This document shows positions 11,745-23,328 of a stretch of 64,000 nt of DNA, piece by piece; position 1 is the first letter of the stretch; each line of letters starts with the position of its first letter. Both the position numbers and the translations under genes were made by a program. Origin of the DNA: Halichoerus grypus. Lineage: Eukaryota; Chordata; Mammalia; Carnivora; Phocidae. The DNA is taken from contig NC_135722.1 in the NCBI RefSeq assembly GCF_964656455.1, forward strand, positions 111,296,234 through 111,360,233. Reading direction: 5' to 3'. Under the pieces are notes generated by a model. It saw only the letters and a program-made list of their open reading frames with translations. It searched no databases and had not been told where the DNA came from.

Positions 11745-12310
11745 ATTAAAGTTTGCTGAATTGTGCAAGACTGTAGAATCATAGATCTGTACCTCTGAAA
11801 CAAATAATACATTATATGTGAAAAAAAAAAGAAGAAGATAGCAGGAGGACAAGAATGAAGGGGGGGGGAATTGGAGGGGGAGACGAACCATGAGAGACGA
11901 TGGACTCTGAAAAACAAACTGAGGGTTCTAGAGGGGAGGGGGGTGGGAGGATGGGTTAGCCTGGTGATGGGTATTAAAGAGGGCACGTATTGAATGGAGC
12001 ACTGGGTGTTATACACAAACAATGGATCATGGAACACTACATCAAAAACCAATGATGTAGGGGCGCCTGGGTGGCTCAGTCGTTAAGCGTCTGCCTTCGG
12101 CTCAGGTCATGATCCCAGGGTCCTGGGATCGAGTCCCGCGTCGGGCTCCCTGCTCTGCGGAAGCCTGCTTCTCCCTCTCCCACTCCCCCTGCTTGTGTTC
12201 CTGCTCTCGCTATGTCTCTGTCAAAAAAATAAATAAAATCTTTAAAAAAAAAAAAAAAAAACCAATGATGTAATGTATGGTGATTAACATAATAATAATA
12301 AAAATATTAA
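11745..12310 (+). mobile_element. Carnivore LINE-1 3' end, plus orientation, split by a SINE
   Basis: gaatcatagatctgtacctc, gcaggaggacaagaatgaag, gagagacgatggactctg, tgatgggtattaaagagg; ends gtatggtgattaacataat. The SINE at 12,060-12,261 interrupts it. Confidence 0.87.
12060..12261 (+). mobile_element. Carnivore SINE, plus, inserted in LINE-1 3' UTR
   Basis: Head ggggcgcctgggtggctcag intact and a long A tail. Target duplication aaaaccaatgatgta on both sides. Near-consensus sequence, so a fairly young insertion. Confidence 0.95.
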
Positions 12311-13342
12311 AGTTTGCTTAACCCGTAAGTATTCCCTTTCTGACAACGCTCTTCATGTACCACCCACCCCTGACCTTAGACTCCTACAGACCCTACCCAC
12401 TCAGTCACAGCCCTGTCTGTGTGCTCGTGCTCTGCCCAGGTTAGTAAAACAACTGTCTACTTGTTCTCTCTGCCTCCAGCTGCTTCTATCTCACCTCCTA
12501 ACCCTTTGCTGTAACGAGCTAAAATGTAAATCTGATTATGACACTCTCGGATTTTCCTCCTTCAACAGCATCTCCAAGTACTAAGGATAGGGTTTAATTT
12601 CTTTAGATTGGCATGGATGTTATGAAATGTCTCCAGCCAACTTACAGCTTCATCTTCTGACACTCTTCCACATTTTCCTGTGTAAATGACATAAAATTTT
12701 TGTCTTATATTTCACGACATTAAACTTTTCCACATAATGTCCTCTTCGTGTTAAACACTCTTACCCCTCAGGACCCTGGATAACTCCTGGTCATCTAATA
12801 AGACTTTATTCTCCCCGGACTTCTTCTCTGTCCTGCAGCGTGAGTGTGCTCCCACCGAACGTCACAGGCGACTGTCACAGTATTTGGTGCACAGCACTGT
12901 CATCCTTTATTACTTCACAAGTAGTAATTTCAGGGCAGGAATCATGCATTTTATTTTTTATTCTTTAGTATATGAAATCTTTAAGTCTCCCAGCAAATAT
13001 TAGTTTAGTGAGTAAATGGCTGTCCTCTAGAACATTTTTAAATGGTCAAAGATTACTTGTAAATATCCTAAATTCCTTTAATTTTCTATTAATATATTAT
13101 GCACAATATACCCCTGGATATTTACACATACTGACATATGACCTTATTTGAATCTATGTATATTTTTTAGCTTACAGTATATACCACATGATAAACATGA
13201 TAAATATGACACTGCTTAAAGTATAATTCCTTCTTATTTATTCTAAGGGTACATATTTCTTGCTTCATGGGAAACTTCAAACTGCATCATTTTCACAAAT
13301 AGATAATGCAGATACCCCATTATTTCATAGGTAATTTCCTTC
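12311..13342. other. Intronic stretch with an old L2-like fragment, no gene
   Basis: 12,500-13,020 has the L2-type order: cctccttcaacagcatctcc, tctccagccaacttacag, agtatttggtgcacagcac, cagggcaggaatcatgca. The rest is AT-rich and unassigned. Confidence 0.5.
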
Positions 13343-13355
13343 TGCCTTTAGGGTA

Positions 13356-13460
13356 TTTTTTTTTTTTTTTTAAAGATTTTATTTATTTATTTGAGAGAGA
13401 GAAACAGCATGAGAGGGGAGAGGGTCAGAGGGAGAAGAAGGCTCCCTACTGAGCCGGGAG
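13356..13460 (-). mobile_element. Truncated carnivore SINE, minus orientation
   Basis: A T-run, aaagattttatttatttattt and a purine-rich body, stopping at ctgagccgggag with no tRNA-like head. A copy of tagggtattttt follows and a second SINE starts directly. Confidence 0.85.
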
Positions 13461-13467
13461 TAGGGTA

Positions 13468-13666
13468 TTTTTTTTTAAAGATTTTATTTATTTATTTGAC
13501 AGAGAGAGACACAGCGAGAGAGGGAACACAAGCAGGGAGGAGTGCGAGAGGGAGAAGCAGGCTCCCCACTGAACAGGGAGCCCGATGCGGGGCTCGATCC
13601 CAGGACCCCGGGATCATGACCCGAGCCGAAGGCAGATGCTTAACGACTGAGCCACCCAGGTGCCCC
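13468..13666 (-). mobile_element. Carnivore SINE, minus orientation
   Basis: Full body with head ending gagccacccaggtgcccc. The pair of SINEs is bounded by tgcctttagggtattt at 13,343-13,358 and 13,668-13,683. Confidence 0.93.
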
Positions 13667-13683
13667 ATGCCTTTAGGGTATTT

Positions 13684-13889
13684 AAGGAATCTTTTTTATT
13701 ATAGATTTTAGTGAGTCTTCCAAAGTGCTTGCCCCTCATTTATTACCTGGTAGTCTTTCTTCTCTTTATTTGGGCAATTTTCTGTATTCTGTCCTTTTCT
13801 CTCTTATTCTGCTGGTTAGTTACACAGGAATTTTATCTGATCATCTGAACTTTTAAGTCTCTATGCTTACATTAGTATTTTAAAACTAT
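13684..13889. other. Short unassigned spacer
   Basis: No gene or named repeat recognised between the SINE pair and the start of the long LINE-1. Confidence 0.4.
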
Positions 13890-15170
13890 CTGAAGGTTGA
13901 GTTGGGTTCAGGATAACAGCCTAGCAAGATCCTGAAGCTCCCATGGACACAAATTCACAACTACATATGGAATAATGGAATGAATGGAGCCTCCACAACA
14001 AAGGATAAAAGGACAACATCAATAAGGGAAAGAGGCAGAAACACAAATTTGCTAGGGACAACGACACCCCAGTTGCTGTTGGTCACAATCAGAAGGGATA
14101 TAAAGGTATGCAGTGTTTCCCTGAGGAGTAACAGCTTCCATCTTCATACCAGGTGCTGCAAACCTTACATCCTGCACAGGAGAGATGAGCCCCAAAACAT
14201 TGCGCTCTGAAGATCAACACGGATTATGTTCAGGAAAACTTTAAAACTGTAGGGAACAGAAAACTCACTCTTAGAGGGCTTTTGCAAAGACTCAACACCA
14301 ATCTGAACTGCGCACAGACAACAGGTAAGACTGACCCATTTATGAACCTTTAAGTGTCTGCCAAAGGTGTGGGAAACAGTAGGCACTCTCCCCTGGGACT
14401 GGGACAATGGCAGAAGCCATTTTTGCTGTCTCAGCTGACCTTACTAACTCCAGCACTGGGGAGCAGCCTTTTGGAATTCTCCCTTTAACCTGCTGCTAGC
14501 AGCAGTGGGCGTGTCCCCCAAGAGCCGTGCCCACAATGTGTGCATGGTCAGGAATGGGTTTCACAGCTGGGGTCAGAGGCCATCCCTGCTGACACACGGC
14601 GGCAGTCACAGCTGCTTCCTGGAGCCAGACTGAGCTCCTGCCCTGCCCACGAGTGTGCATAGCGACAGCCTCACCACAGTAAGAGTGCACACAGCCCACA
14701 CAGGAGATAGTTCCTGAGTGCCTTGCTCTGGTGACCAGGGGAGACTGTGCTTCTTGGCCTTGTAGGACATCTCTTACACGAGGCCACCCCTTCAAGACTG
14801 GGAGAGGTTGCTGCCTTACCTAAATATATAGAAACAAACATAGAGCATTAGGAAAAAGGAGGAGAAAGCAAATGTGTTCCAAAAGAAAGAACAAGATAAT
14901 AACTCAGAAAAAACTAAATGAAATGATGATAAGCAATCTACCTGATAAAGAGTTCAAAGTAATGGTTATAAAGATGTTCACCAAACTTGGGAGAAGAATG
15001 GATGAATATCAAGTAGCAAACGGAAGTTGTAACTGAACTGAAAACCATACCAGAGGGGCTCAACAGCAGCCTGAATGAAGCAGAACAAATCAGTGAACCG
15101 GAAGACAAAGCAGTGGAACTGACACAGACTGACTGGCAAAAGTAAACATGGATTAAGAACAGTGAAGACA

Positions 15171-15354
15171 GGGCACCTGGGTGGCTCAGTCAGTTAAGCG
15201 TCTGCCTTTGGCTCAGGTCATGATCCCAGGGTCCTGGGTCGGGCTCCCTGCTCCATGGGAGGCCTGCTTCTCCCTCTCCCACTCCCCCTGCTTGTGTTCC
15301 TCTCTCGCTGTGTCTCTCTCTGTCAAATAAATAAATAAAATCTTAAAAAAAAAA
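15171..15354 (+). mobile_element. Carnivore SINE, plus, inside LINE-1
   Basis: Head gggcacctgggtggctcag, with a short internal deletion after gggtcctggg. Exact duplication aagaacagtgaagaca at 15,155-15,170 and 15,353-15,368. Confidence 0.95.
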
Positions 15355-18340
15355 GAACAGTGAAGACACCATAAGGGACCTTTGGGACAAGAGCACGCAG
15401 AATAACATTCATATTATAGGGAGCCTAGAAGACAACAACATACAAAAAGAGCCAGAAAAATTACCTGAGAAATAATGGCTGAAAAATTCCTCAACCTGGG
15501 GAAGGAATCAGACACCCAGGCCCAGGAAGCCCAGAGAGTTCCAGATAAGATGAACACAAAGAAATCCATACAAGAAATATTATAATTAAAATGGTAAAAG
15601 TTAAGGATAAAGAGAGAATCTAAAGGCAGTGAGGGAAAAACAATTTGTTATTACAAGGGAAACCCCATAAACTCTCAGCAGGTCTTTCAGCAGAAACGTT
15701 ATAGGCCAGAAGGGAGTGCCATGACATAAACTGAAGGTGCTAAAAAACAAAACAACAACAACAACAACAAAAACACCTTTCACTTGAGAATTCTCTACAC
15801 AACAAAGTTATCACTCAGACTTGAAGGACAGATTTAGAGTAAAAGGAGTTCATCACTACTAAACCAGCCCTATAAGAAATGTTAGAGAGATTTCTTTAAG
15901 CTGAAAAGAAACGGCACTAATAAGAAAACAAAGAAAAGTAAAAACCTCACTGGAAAAGGCAAATATATAACAAAGGTAGTAGATCAATCACTTATAAAGC
16001 CAGCATGAAGGTTAAAAGACAAAAGTAGTAAAATTAATTAAAAGTACGATAATTAGTTAAGGGAAACAAGATAAAAAGATGTAAAATATGTCATCAAAAA
16101 TATAAAACATGGGGGGGGTTACAAAAAGGTAAAGCTTTGGAATGTATTTAAAATTAAGTTGTTATCAACTTAAAATAGACTGCTATTTACATAGGATATT
16201 TTATGTGACTCCCACAGTAGTCACAAGGAAAAAACTTATAGTAAATACAAAAAAAAAAAAAAATAAGAAAAGAATCTAAATATGACACTACAGAAAGCCA
16301 AACCACGAAAAATGAGAAAAGAGAAGAAAGGAACAAAGAGGAACAACAGAAATAGCCATAAAACAATTAACAAAATGGCAATAAGTGTACATTTGTCAAT
16401 AATTATTTTAAATGTAAATGGCCTAAATTCATCAATCAAAAGATAGAGTAACTGAATAAATAAAAAAAACAAAACAAAAAACCAAGACCTATCTACATGC
16501 TGCCTATGAGAGACTGGCTTCAGAAATAAGCACACAGGGACCGAAGAGTAAAGGGATGGAAAAAGACATTCCATGCAAATGAAAATGAAAAGAAAACTGG
16601 AGTAACTATACTCATTATCAGACAAAATAGACTTTAAAACAAAGATTGTAACTTGAGGCAAAGAGGTCATTGCATAATGATAAAGGGGTTAATCCAGCAA
16701 GAAAATATAACATTTATAAATATATACGTACCCAATATAGAAGTACCAAAATATATAAAGCAAATATTAACAGAGCTAAAGAGAGAAATTGAGAACAATA
16801 CACTAATAGTAGGAAACTTCAATACCCAAGTTTCATTAATGGATAGATCATTCAGACAAAAAAAATCAATAAGGAAACATCAGTCTTCAAAAACACATTT
16901 GATGACATGGACTTAATATACACAGAACATTCCATCCAAAAGCAGCAGAATACACATTCTTCTCAAGGGCACAGAAAACATTCTCTAGAACAGATCACAT
17001 GTTGGGCTACAAAACAAGTCTCAATAAAGTCAATAAGATTAAAAGCATATCAAGCATCTTTCCAACCATAATTGTATAAAACTAGAAGTTAATTACAAGA
17101 AGACAAATGGGAAAACCATAAATATGTGAAGATTAAACAGCACGTTACTGAGCAACTACTGGGTAATAGAAGAAATCAAAGAAATTTTTAAAAAAAGCCC
17201 TTAGAGAGAAATGAAAACAGAAATATGACATACCAAAATCTATATACAGCAAAAGCTATTCTAAGAGGGAAGTTCATAGCAAGACAGGTCTACCTCAAAA
17301 AACAAGAAAAATGTCAAACAATCTAACTTTATACCTAAAGGAACTAGAAAAAGAAGAACAAAGTCCCAAACTAGTAGAAGGAGGAAAATAATAAAGTTCA
17401 GAGCAGAAAGAAATGCATAGAGACTAAAAGGACAATAGAAAAGATCAATAAAACTAACAGCTGGTTCTTTGAAAAGATAAACAAAATCAGCAAACTCTTA
17501 GCTAGACTAACCAAGAACAGAACGGAGTGAGGACTCAAATAAATACAATTAGAAATGAAAGAGGAGAAATTGCAAGTGACATTACAGATATATGAAGGAT
17601 CATACCAGATTACAAGGAGCAATTATACTTCAACAAATTGGAAAATCTAGAAGATATGGATACATTCCTAGGAACATACAATCTTCCAAGACTGAATCAT
17701 AAAGAAATAGAAAATTAGAACAGACCAATTATTAGTAAGGAGAATGAATCAGTAATCAAAAATCTCCCCCAAAAACAAAAGTCCAGGACCAGATGGCTTC
17801 ACTGGCATATTCTACCAAATATTCAAAGATTTATTACGTATACTTCTCAACTCTTCCAAAAAAATTGAAGAGGAAGGAAAGCCCAAACAATTCTACAAGG
17901 CCAGCATTGCCCTGATACCAAAACCAGACAAGGATATCACAAAAAAGGGAAACTACAGGCGAATATCCTTGATGAACATAGATGCAAAAATCATCAACAA
18001 ATTTTAGCAAACCAAATCCAACAATACATTAAAAGGATCATATACCAGGATCAAATGGAATGTATTCCAGGGATGCAAGGATGGTTCAACATCTGTAAAT
18101 CAATTAAACTGATTTATTACATTAACAAAATGAAAGATAAAAATTATATGATTATCTCAATAGATGCAGAAAAAGCATTTGACAAGATTCAACATCTATT
18201 TATGATAAAAACTCTCAACAAAGTGGGTAAAGAGGGAATGTATCTAAACATAATAATAAAAGCCATATAGGACAATCCCACCACTAACATCATAATGGTG
18301 ATCCTCTAAGAACAGGAACAAGATACAGATGCTCAATCTT

Positions 18341-18543
18341 TTTTTTTTTTTTTTTTTAAAGATTTTTATTTATTTATTTGAGAGAGAGAGAATGAGAGAG
18401 AGCACATGAGAGGGGGGAGGGTCAGAGGGAGAAGCAGACTCCCTGCCGAGCAGGGAGCCCGATGTGGGACTCGATCCAGGGACTCCAGGATCATGACCTG
18501 AGCCGAAGGCAGTCGCTTAACCAACTGAGCCACCCAGGCGCCC
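18341..18543 (-). mobile_element. Carnivore SINE, minus, inside LINE-1 reverse transcriptase
   Basis: T-run at the left, gagccacccaggcgccc at the right. Duplication gatgctcaatctt at 18,328-18,340 and 18,547-18,559. Confidence 0.94.
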
Positions 18544-21082
18544 ACGGATGCTCAATCTTGATGCTCACTCTTGGCACTAGTATTCAACAGAGTACCGGAA
18601 GTCCAGGCCATGGCTATTAGGCAAGGGGGAAAAAAGGCATTCGAATCAGAAAGATAGAAACAAAACTGTCACTATTGCCAGATGACAGGATACTATATAC
18701 AGAAAACCCTAAAGAATCCACCAAAAAAACCATTAGAATAAATAAATTCAGTAAAGTTGCAGGATACAAAATCAATATACAGAAATCCATTGCATTTCTA
18801 TACACTAATAATGATGCATCAGAAAGATAAATCAAGAAAACAATCCTATTTACAACTGCATCAAAAAGAATAAGCTATCTGGCAATAAATGTAACCAAGG
18901 GGATGAAAGCCCTCTATACTGAAAACTATAAGACACTGGTGAAAGAAATTGAAGATGCAAATAAATGGAAAGGTATTATATGCTCACAGATTAGAAAAAT
19001 TAATATTGCGAGAATGTCCATACCACATAAAGCAATCCACAGATTCAATGCAATCCCTATCCAAATACCAATGGCATACTTACAGAACCAGAATCATTCT
19101 AAAATTTGTATGGAACCACAAAAGATCTCAAATAGTCAAAACAATCTTGAGAAAGAACAGAGCTGGAGGTATCACACTTCCTGATATCAAACTATACTAC
19201 AAACCTATAGTAATCAAAACAGTATGTTATTGGTATAAAAACAGACATACAGATTAATGGAACCAGATTGAGAACCCAGAAATAAACCTACACATATACA
19301 GATAATTAATCTCGGACAAAGAAGCCAAGAACAATGGAGAAAGGACAGTCTCTTCAATTAATGGCGTTGAGCAAACGGAACAATCTCATGCAAAAGAATG
19401 AAATTAGACCACTGTCTTACACTATACACAGAAATTAACTTAAAATGGATTAAAGACTTGAATGTAAGACCAAAAGCCATACAACTCCTAGAAGAAAACA
19501 GAGGCAGTAAGTTCCTTGATGTTAGTCACAGCTACTGTTTTTTTTGAAAGCTAAGGGAACAAAAGCAAAGGGAACAACAACAAAAAGCAAAAATCAACAA
19601 ATGGGACTACATGAAACTAAAATGCTTCTGCACAGCAAAGGAAACCATCAACAAAATGAAAAGGCAGCCTGCTCAACTGCACACCATATACCTGAATCTC
19701 AAACCATATATTCAGTAAGGGGTTAACATCTAAAATATATAAAGAATTCATGCAACTCAAGAACAAGAAAATGAACAACCTGGTTAAAAATGGGCAGAGG
19801 ATCTGAATAAAAATTTTTCCAAAGAAGACATACAGATGGCCAACAGGCATATGAATAAGATGCTCAACACCATTAATTATTAGAGAAATTCAATCAAAAC
19901 CCCCATAAGAAATCACCCAACAGAATGGCTATTATCAAAAAGATAAGGAAAAAAAAAAAAAAAGATAAGAAATCACAGGTATTGGAGAGGATATGGAAAA
20001 ACGGGAACCTTACCCACTGTTGATGAGACTGTAAATTGGTGCAAACACTATGGAAACCCATATGGAGATTCCTCAATATATGAAGAATAGAACTACCATA
20101 TGACCCAACTATTCCATTTCTGGGTATTTATCTGAATAATATAAAAAGAGTAATTTAAAAAAATATATACATTCTTATGTTCATTGTAGCATTAATTACA
20201 ATAGTCAAGATATTGAGTGCCTATTGATAGATGAATGAATAAAGAAGATATATTGATACATTGGAATACTACTCAGCCATAAAATATACTGAAATCTTGC
20301 CACTGCTGACAACATGGATGAAACTTCAGAGTATTATGCTAAGTGAAATGAACCAGGAGAAAAACAAACGCCACATGACTTCACTCATATCTGAAATCTA
20401 AAAAAAAAAAAACAATTGAAGAAACAAAATTAAAACAAACTTTAAAAAAACTGAGGTTCCTTTTGCACACTTCTTAAAATCTACTTCAATTTCTTTTCCT
20501 TATGAAGTCACACTAAATCAGATTGCCATTTCTAAAGTTTAATAACAAACAAAATTTTTTTTCTCCTGACACAACGTTTAATTATCGGTACTCAACCAGT
20601 TATGCTCATTCAGTAAATAAATGCCTGTTCAGTTATTGACCAAAGATAGTTCCAAAATTGAAAATTAAAAAAAGGTAGGAAATAGTTCATTTCTTTAGGT
20701 GTATGTGTATCTTTAGGTCATTTGGTCCTTTGGTCTACATAGCAGCATATTGGAGAACTTTGTGAGGATGTGCTCCAGTGAACTAATAATGTTGTAAAAC
20801 CAAATAAAAGGGATGCTATGGGAGGCAAGAGCAATAAAGGAAAGCCCCAGAATGCCAGTTATGCACTAGGCCTGAAGATAACCAGTACATACTGGGGCAG
20901 TATCTACTGAAGGTAGGGGTGAAGGTAAGAGGTCCTGGGAGTAAAATAAAGGGGATTCCATTCTACAGATACTGAGAGAATGGAAAACTTGAGAATGTAA
21001 TAAAAACATATAAGAAAAATACCGGCAAATAGAAAAGCCAAGCAGTAGTAAATAACAAGAAAATTAAAATGTGTGTGATTTG

Positions 21083-21280
21083 GGGGCGCCTGGGTGGCTC
21101 AGATGCTTAAGCGTCTGCCTTCGGCTCAGGTCATGATCCCAGAGTCCTGGGATCGAGCCCCACATCGGGCTCCTGGCTCAGCGGGGAGTCTGCTTCTCCC
21201 TCTCCCTCTGCCCCTCCCCCTGCTCGTGCTCTCTCTCTGTATCTCTGTGTCTCAAATGAATAAATAAAATCTTTAAAAAG
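21083..21280 (+). mobile_element. Carnivore SINE, plus orientation
   Basis: ggggcgcctgggtggctcag head, aaataaaatctttaaaaa tail. Flanks aaatgtgtgtgattt and aaatgtgtgcgatttt form the duplication, with one substitution. Confidence 0.95.
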
Positions 21281-21766
21281 AAATGTGTGCGATTTTAAGC
21301 AACTGATGGCAATAAATACAGAGAACTTGATGCTGTGAACATTCTCCTTTGAAAACTATAGGGGACACAGCACTGTTAATGTCAAAATGTAACTCACTAA
21401 GAGTGGAGGGACAACGTCTCTGCTTGTAAGAAAAATAGTTTTTTTAAGAAAAACTGTGTGACCATAATGTGAGTAGACAGCATAAACTTAGATGATGTAA
21501 AACATAAATGGATAGATAATGGCAAGGCCAAAAAGGCCATGATGATAGACATATTTTGAAATTCAGAAGTGCACAAATAATTTGGTCCCCATTTAAAAAG
21601 TAAAATGATTAGCATTTAAAAAGAAATTTTTACGTGTCTTTACACAGCACTGTAGGGTAACAGAAAAATAAAACATAAATTATATTGGAAAATGTTCTGC
21701 CTCTTAGAATTTTAAACCAAAATTTCTCTTCTTTCTACATCAGAATTCCAGGGATTTGTTTGTTTG

Positions 21767-21928
21767 TTTTTTAAAAAGATTTTATTTATTTTTTTGAAAG
21801 AGAGAGAGAGAGCACAAGCAGAGGGAGTGGCAGGCAGGAGCCCGGATGTGAGGCTCCATTCCAAGACCCCAAGATCATGACCTGAGCCAAAGGCAGATGC
21901 TTAACTGACCGAGCCACCCAGGCATCCC
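21767..21928 (-). mobile_element. Carnivore SINE, minus, internally shortened
   Basis: Ends gagccacccaggcatccc. The central gctccc...cactga part is missing, so it is about 40 bp short. Short cagaattc repeats flank it. Confidence 0.88.
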
Positions 21929-23208
21929 AGAATTCTGTTTTTTTAATGAGAAAAGTGTTTGATGAGAGAAGACAGGAAGGCACTTTTACAAAGTAATTCA
22001 GTTATTAGAAAACACACAATTGAGAAATACTAATTACTAATCAACAAAATAAACTAAATAAGGAAGAAGCACTATCGGTCAGACAGTGTGATAAATATTT
22101 TCCACGTTTTCAACTATTCCTAATATTACCTTTTTGCTCTACATAACAATCCCTTGAAATAGATGTTATTAATTCCAATCATAACTGAGAAACTGAGGCT
22201 CAAAGAGATTAAGTTGCTCTAACTCATGGAATGGGGACTTCAACCTAGATCTCTGACTCCAGAACCCACGACTGACTCAACATATGACTGTGCATCTTTA
22301 TTGAACACCTGTCCTGTGCCTTTTATATGCCCCCAGAGACAAGAGGTAGGAGAAAAACAGTAAGACACAAATACACAACAAAAAACAAGCTTCATTAAGT
22401 AACGTCAACTACACCAGACAATGAAAGAATTAATCGAAAGAGAAATATGATGCCAGAAAAAAGTTACAGGTAAACAATTCTGTATTCCCCAAATGGGATT
22501 TGCAACACATGCTCAATGATGTAGTTAATACACTCTAGGGATTTGCTATTGATGTATTGACGAAATACAGACAAGGTAGCAAAAACATTATTAACAATCT
22601 GTATAAAAAACAAAATCTAATCATTCAAAGAAAGCTTGAAAAATGTTAAGCAGTGACTGGATGGTTCATACTTTTATTTTATTGGGCTTCCAGCTTAGAA
22701 AGCTTTCTTTTTTTCATGGTAGTCACTTATAATATTCTTTGCATCATATTTCCACCATTATTTATATTTTCCCCCATTTTCTGATTGGATGAATGAGCAT
22801 AGCTATATAGAAAAATTATATAGAAGTGAACAGTAAATTAAAATCAAATTACATTCCATTAGAGACTAAACACTAATTAGTAATCTTTTAATTTACCGTA
22901 AAAGGATACAGAAAACAAAGAAGATAGCACATTTTGCAGCCATCCTATGACACTGTGATAAGAAGTTCTATGACAAGAAAAAACTGCTATGGTCCCACTC
23001 AGTGGAATGAGTACACCACCACCTTTGTGCTTTAGGCAGAAAAACAATAAGAAAATTTATGAAGGCACACAAATCTTGATCAGTGTTTTACAGATAAAGC
23101 AATGTCATGACTTAGGTTCATAGTTCATAAAATGCTGCAGAGTAGAGAAACTATTAATTTATAATGACTTTGAATTTCTACACTTTTGAAGAAAATACAA
23201 TTACTTAC

Positions 23209-23328
23209 TTTTTTCTCCGGTTTGATTCCACAAAATATTTACGTGCTCGATTTCGACATATTTTTTGTTGCTGCAGTAATATTTGACGCTCTTCTTCTAA
23301 ATTTTTCTCCAGATGGATTTTCATATCT
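23209..23328 (-). CDS. CEP126: CEP126 coding exon 2
   Basis: A 120-bp minus-strand exon bounded by acceptor ...attactag at 23,329 upward and a strong donor gtaagtaa at 23,208 downward. It begins with one base completing the Leu codon of exon 1, then codes DMKIHLEKNLEEERQILL followed by QQQKICRNRARKYFVESN and RRK, leaving two bases of the next Lys codon. The residues are almost identical to the human CEP126 N-terminal segment I remember. The charged, Gln/Glu-rich pattern predicts the start of the long coiled coil. The next human segment (beginning AFEEKRKEQ) was not found on the minus strand between here and position 1. The rest of the gene therefore lies beyond the left edge and intron 2 exceeds 23 kb. 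Confidence 0.93.

Larger units (their letters stand above)
13890..20455 (+). mobile_element. Nearly full-length but decayed LINE-1
   Basis: Order is right for a whole element. A 5' region at 13.9-14.8 kb is followed by an ORF1-side segment at 14.8-16.3 kb. ORF2 endonuclease starts near 16,385 (IILNVNGLN, then NIYVPNIEVPKYIKQ and GNFNTQVS, where the usual Asp of GDFNT is Asn). Reverse transcriptase follows ([23 protein letters not shown] near 18,150), with LLPDD at about 18,665 where active copies have FADD, then the ORF2 tail and 3' UTR ending at an A-rich 20,400. Many stops and frameshifts make it inactive. SINEs interrupt it at 15,171-15,354 and 18,341-18,543. Confidence 0.85.
20456..23208. 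other. CEP126 intron 2, proximal part, no gene
   Basis: AT-rich. Holds a plus SINE (21,083-21,280), a minus SINE (21,767-21,928) and a MIR-like segment at 22,070-22,280 (gaaactgaggctcaaagag, gacttcaacctagatctctgactcc). Nothing else is recognised. Confidence 0.6.

Noticed and set aside
16236..16670. 144-codon minus-strand open frame rich in Phe/Leu
   Set aside because: Antisense of the LINE-1 endonuclease-side region, where A-rich sense sequence reads as T-rich hydrophobic codons.
1..23208. Further CEP126 exons on the minus strand
   Set aside because: I looked for the expected continuation of the coiled coil after exon 2 and saw none among the LINE/SINE-filled intron. A translated alignment with the full protein would settle it.
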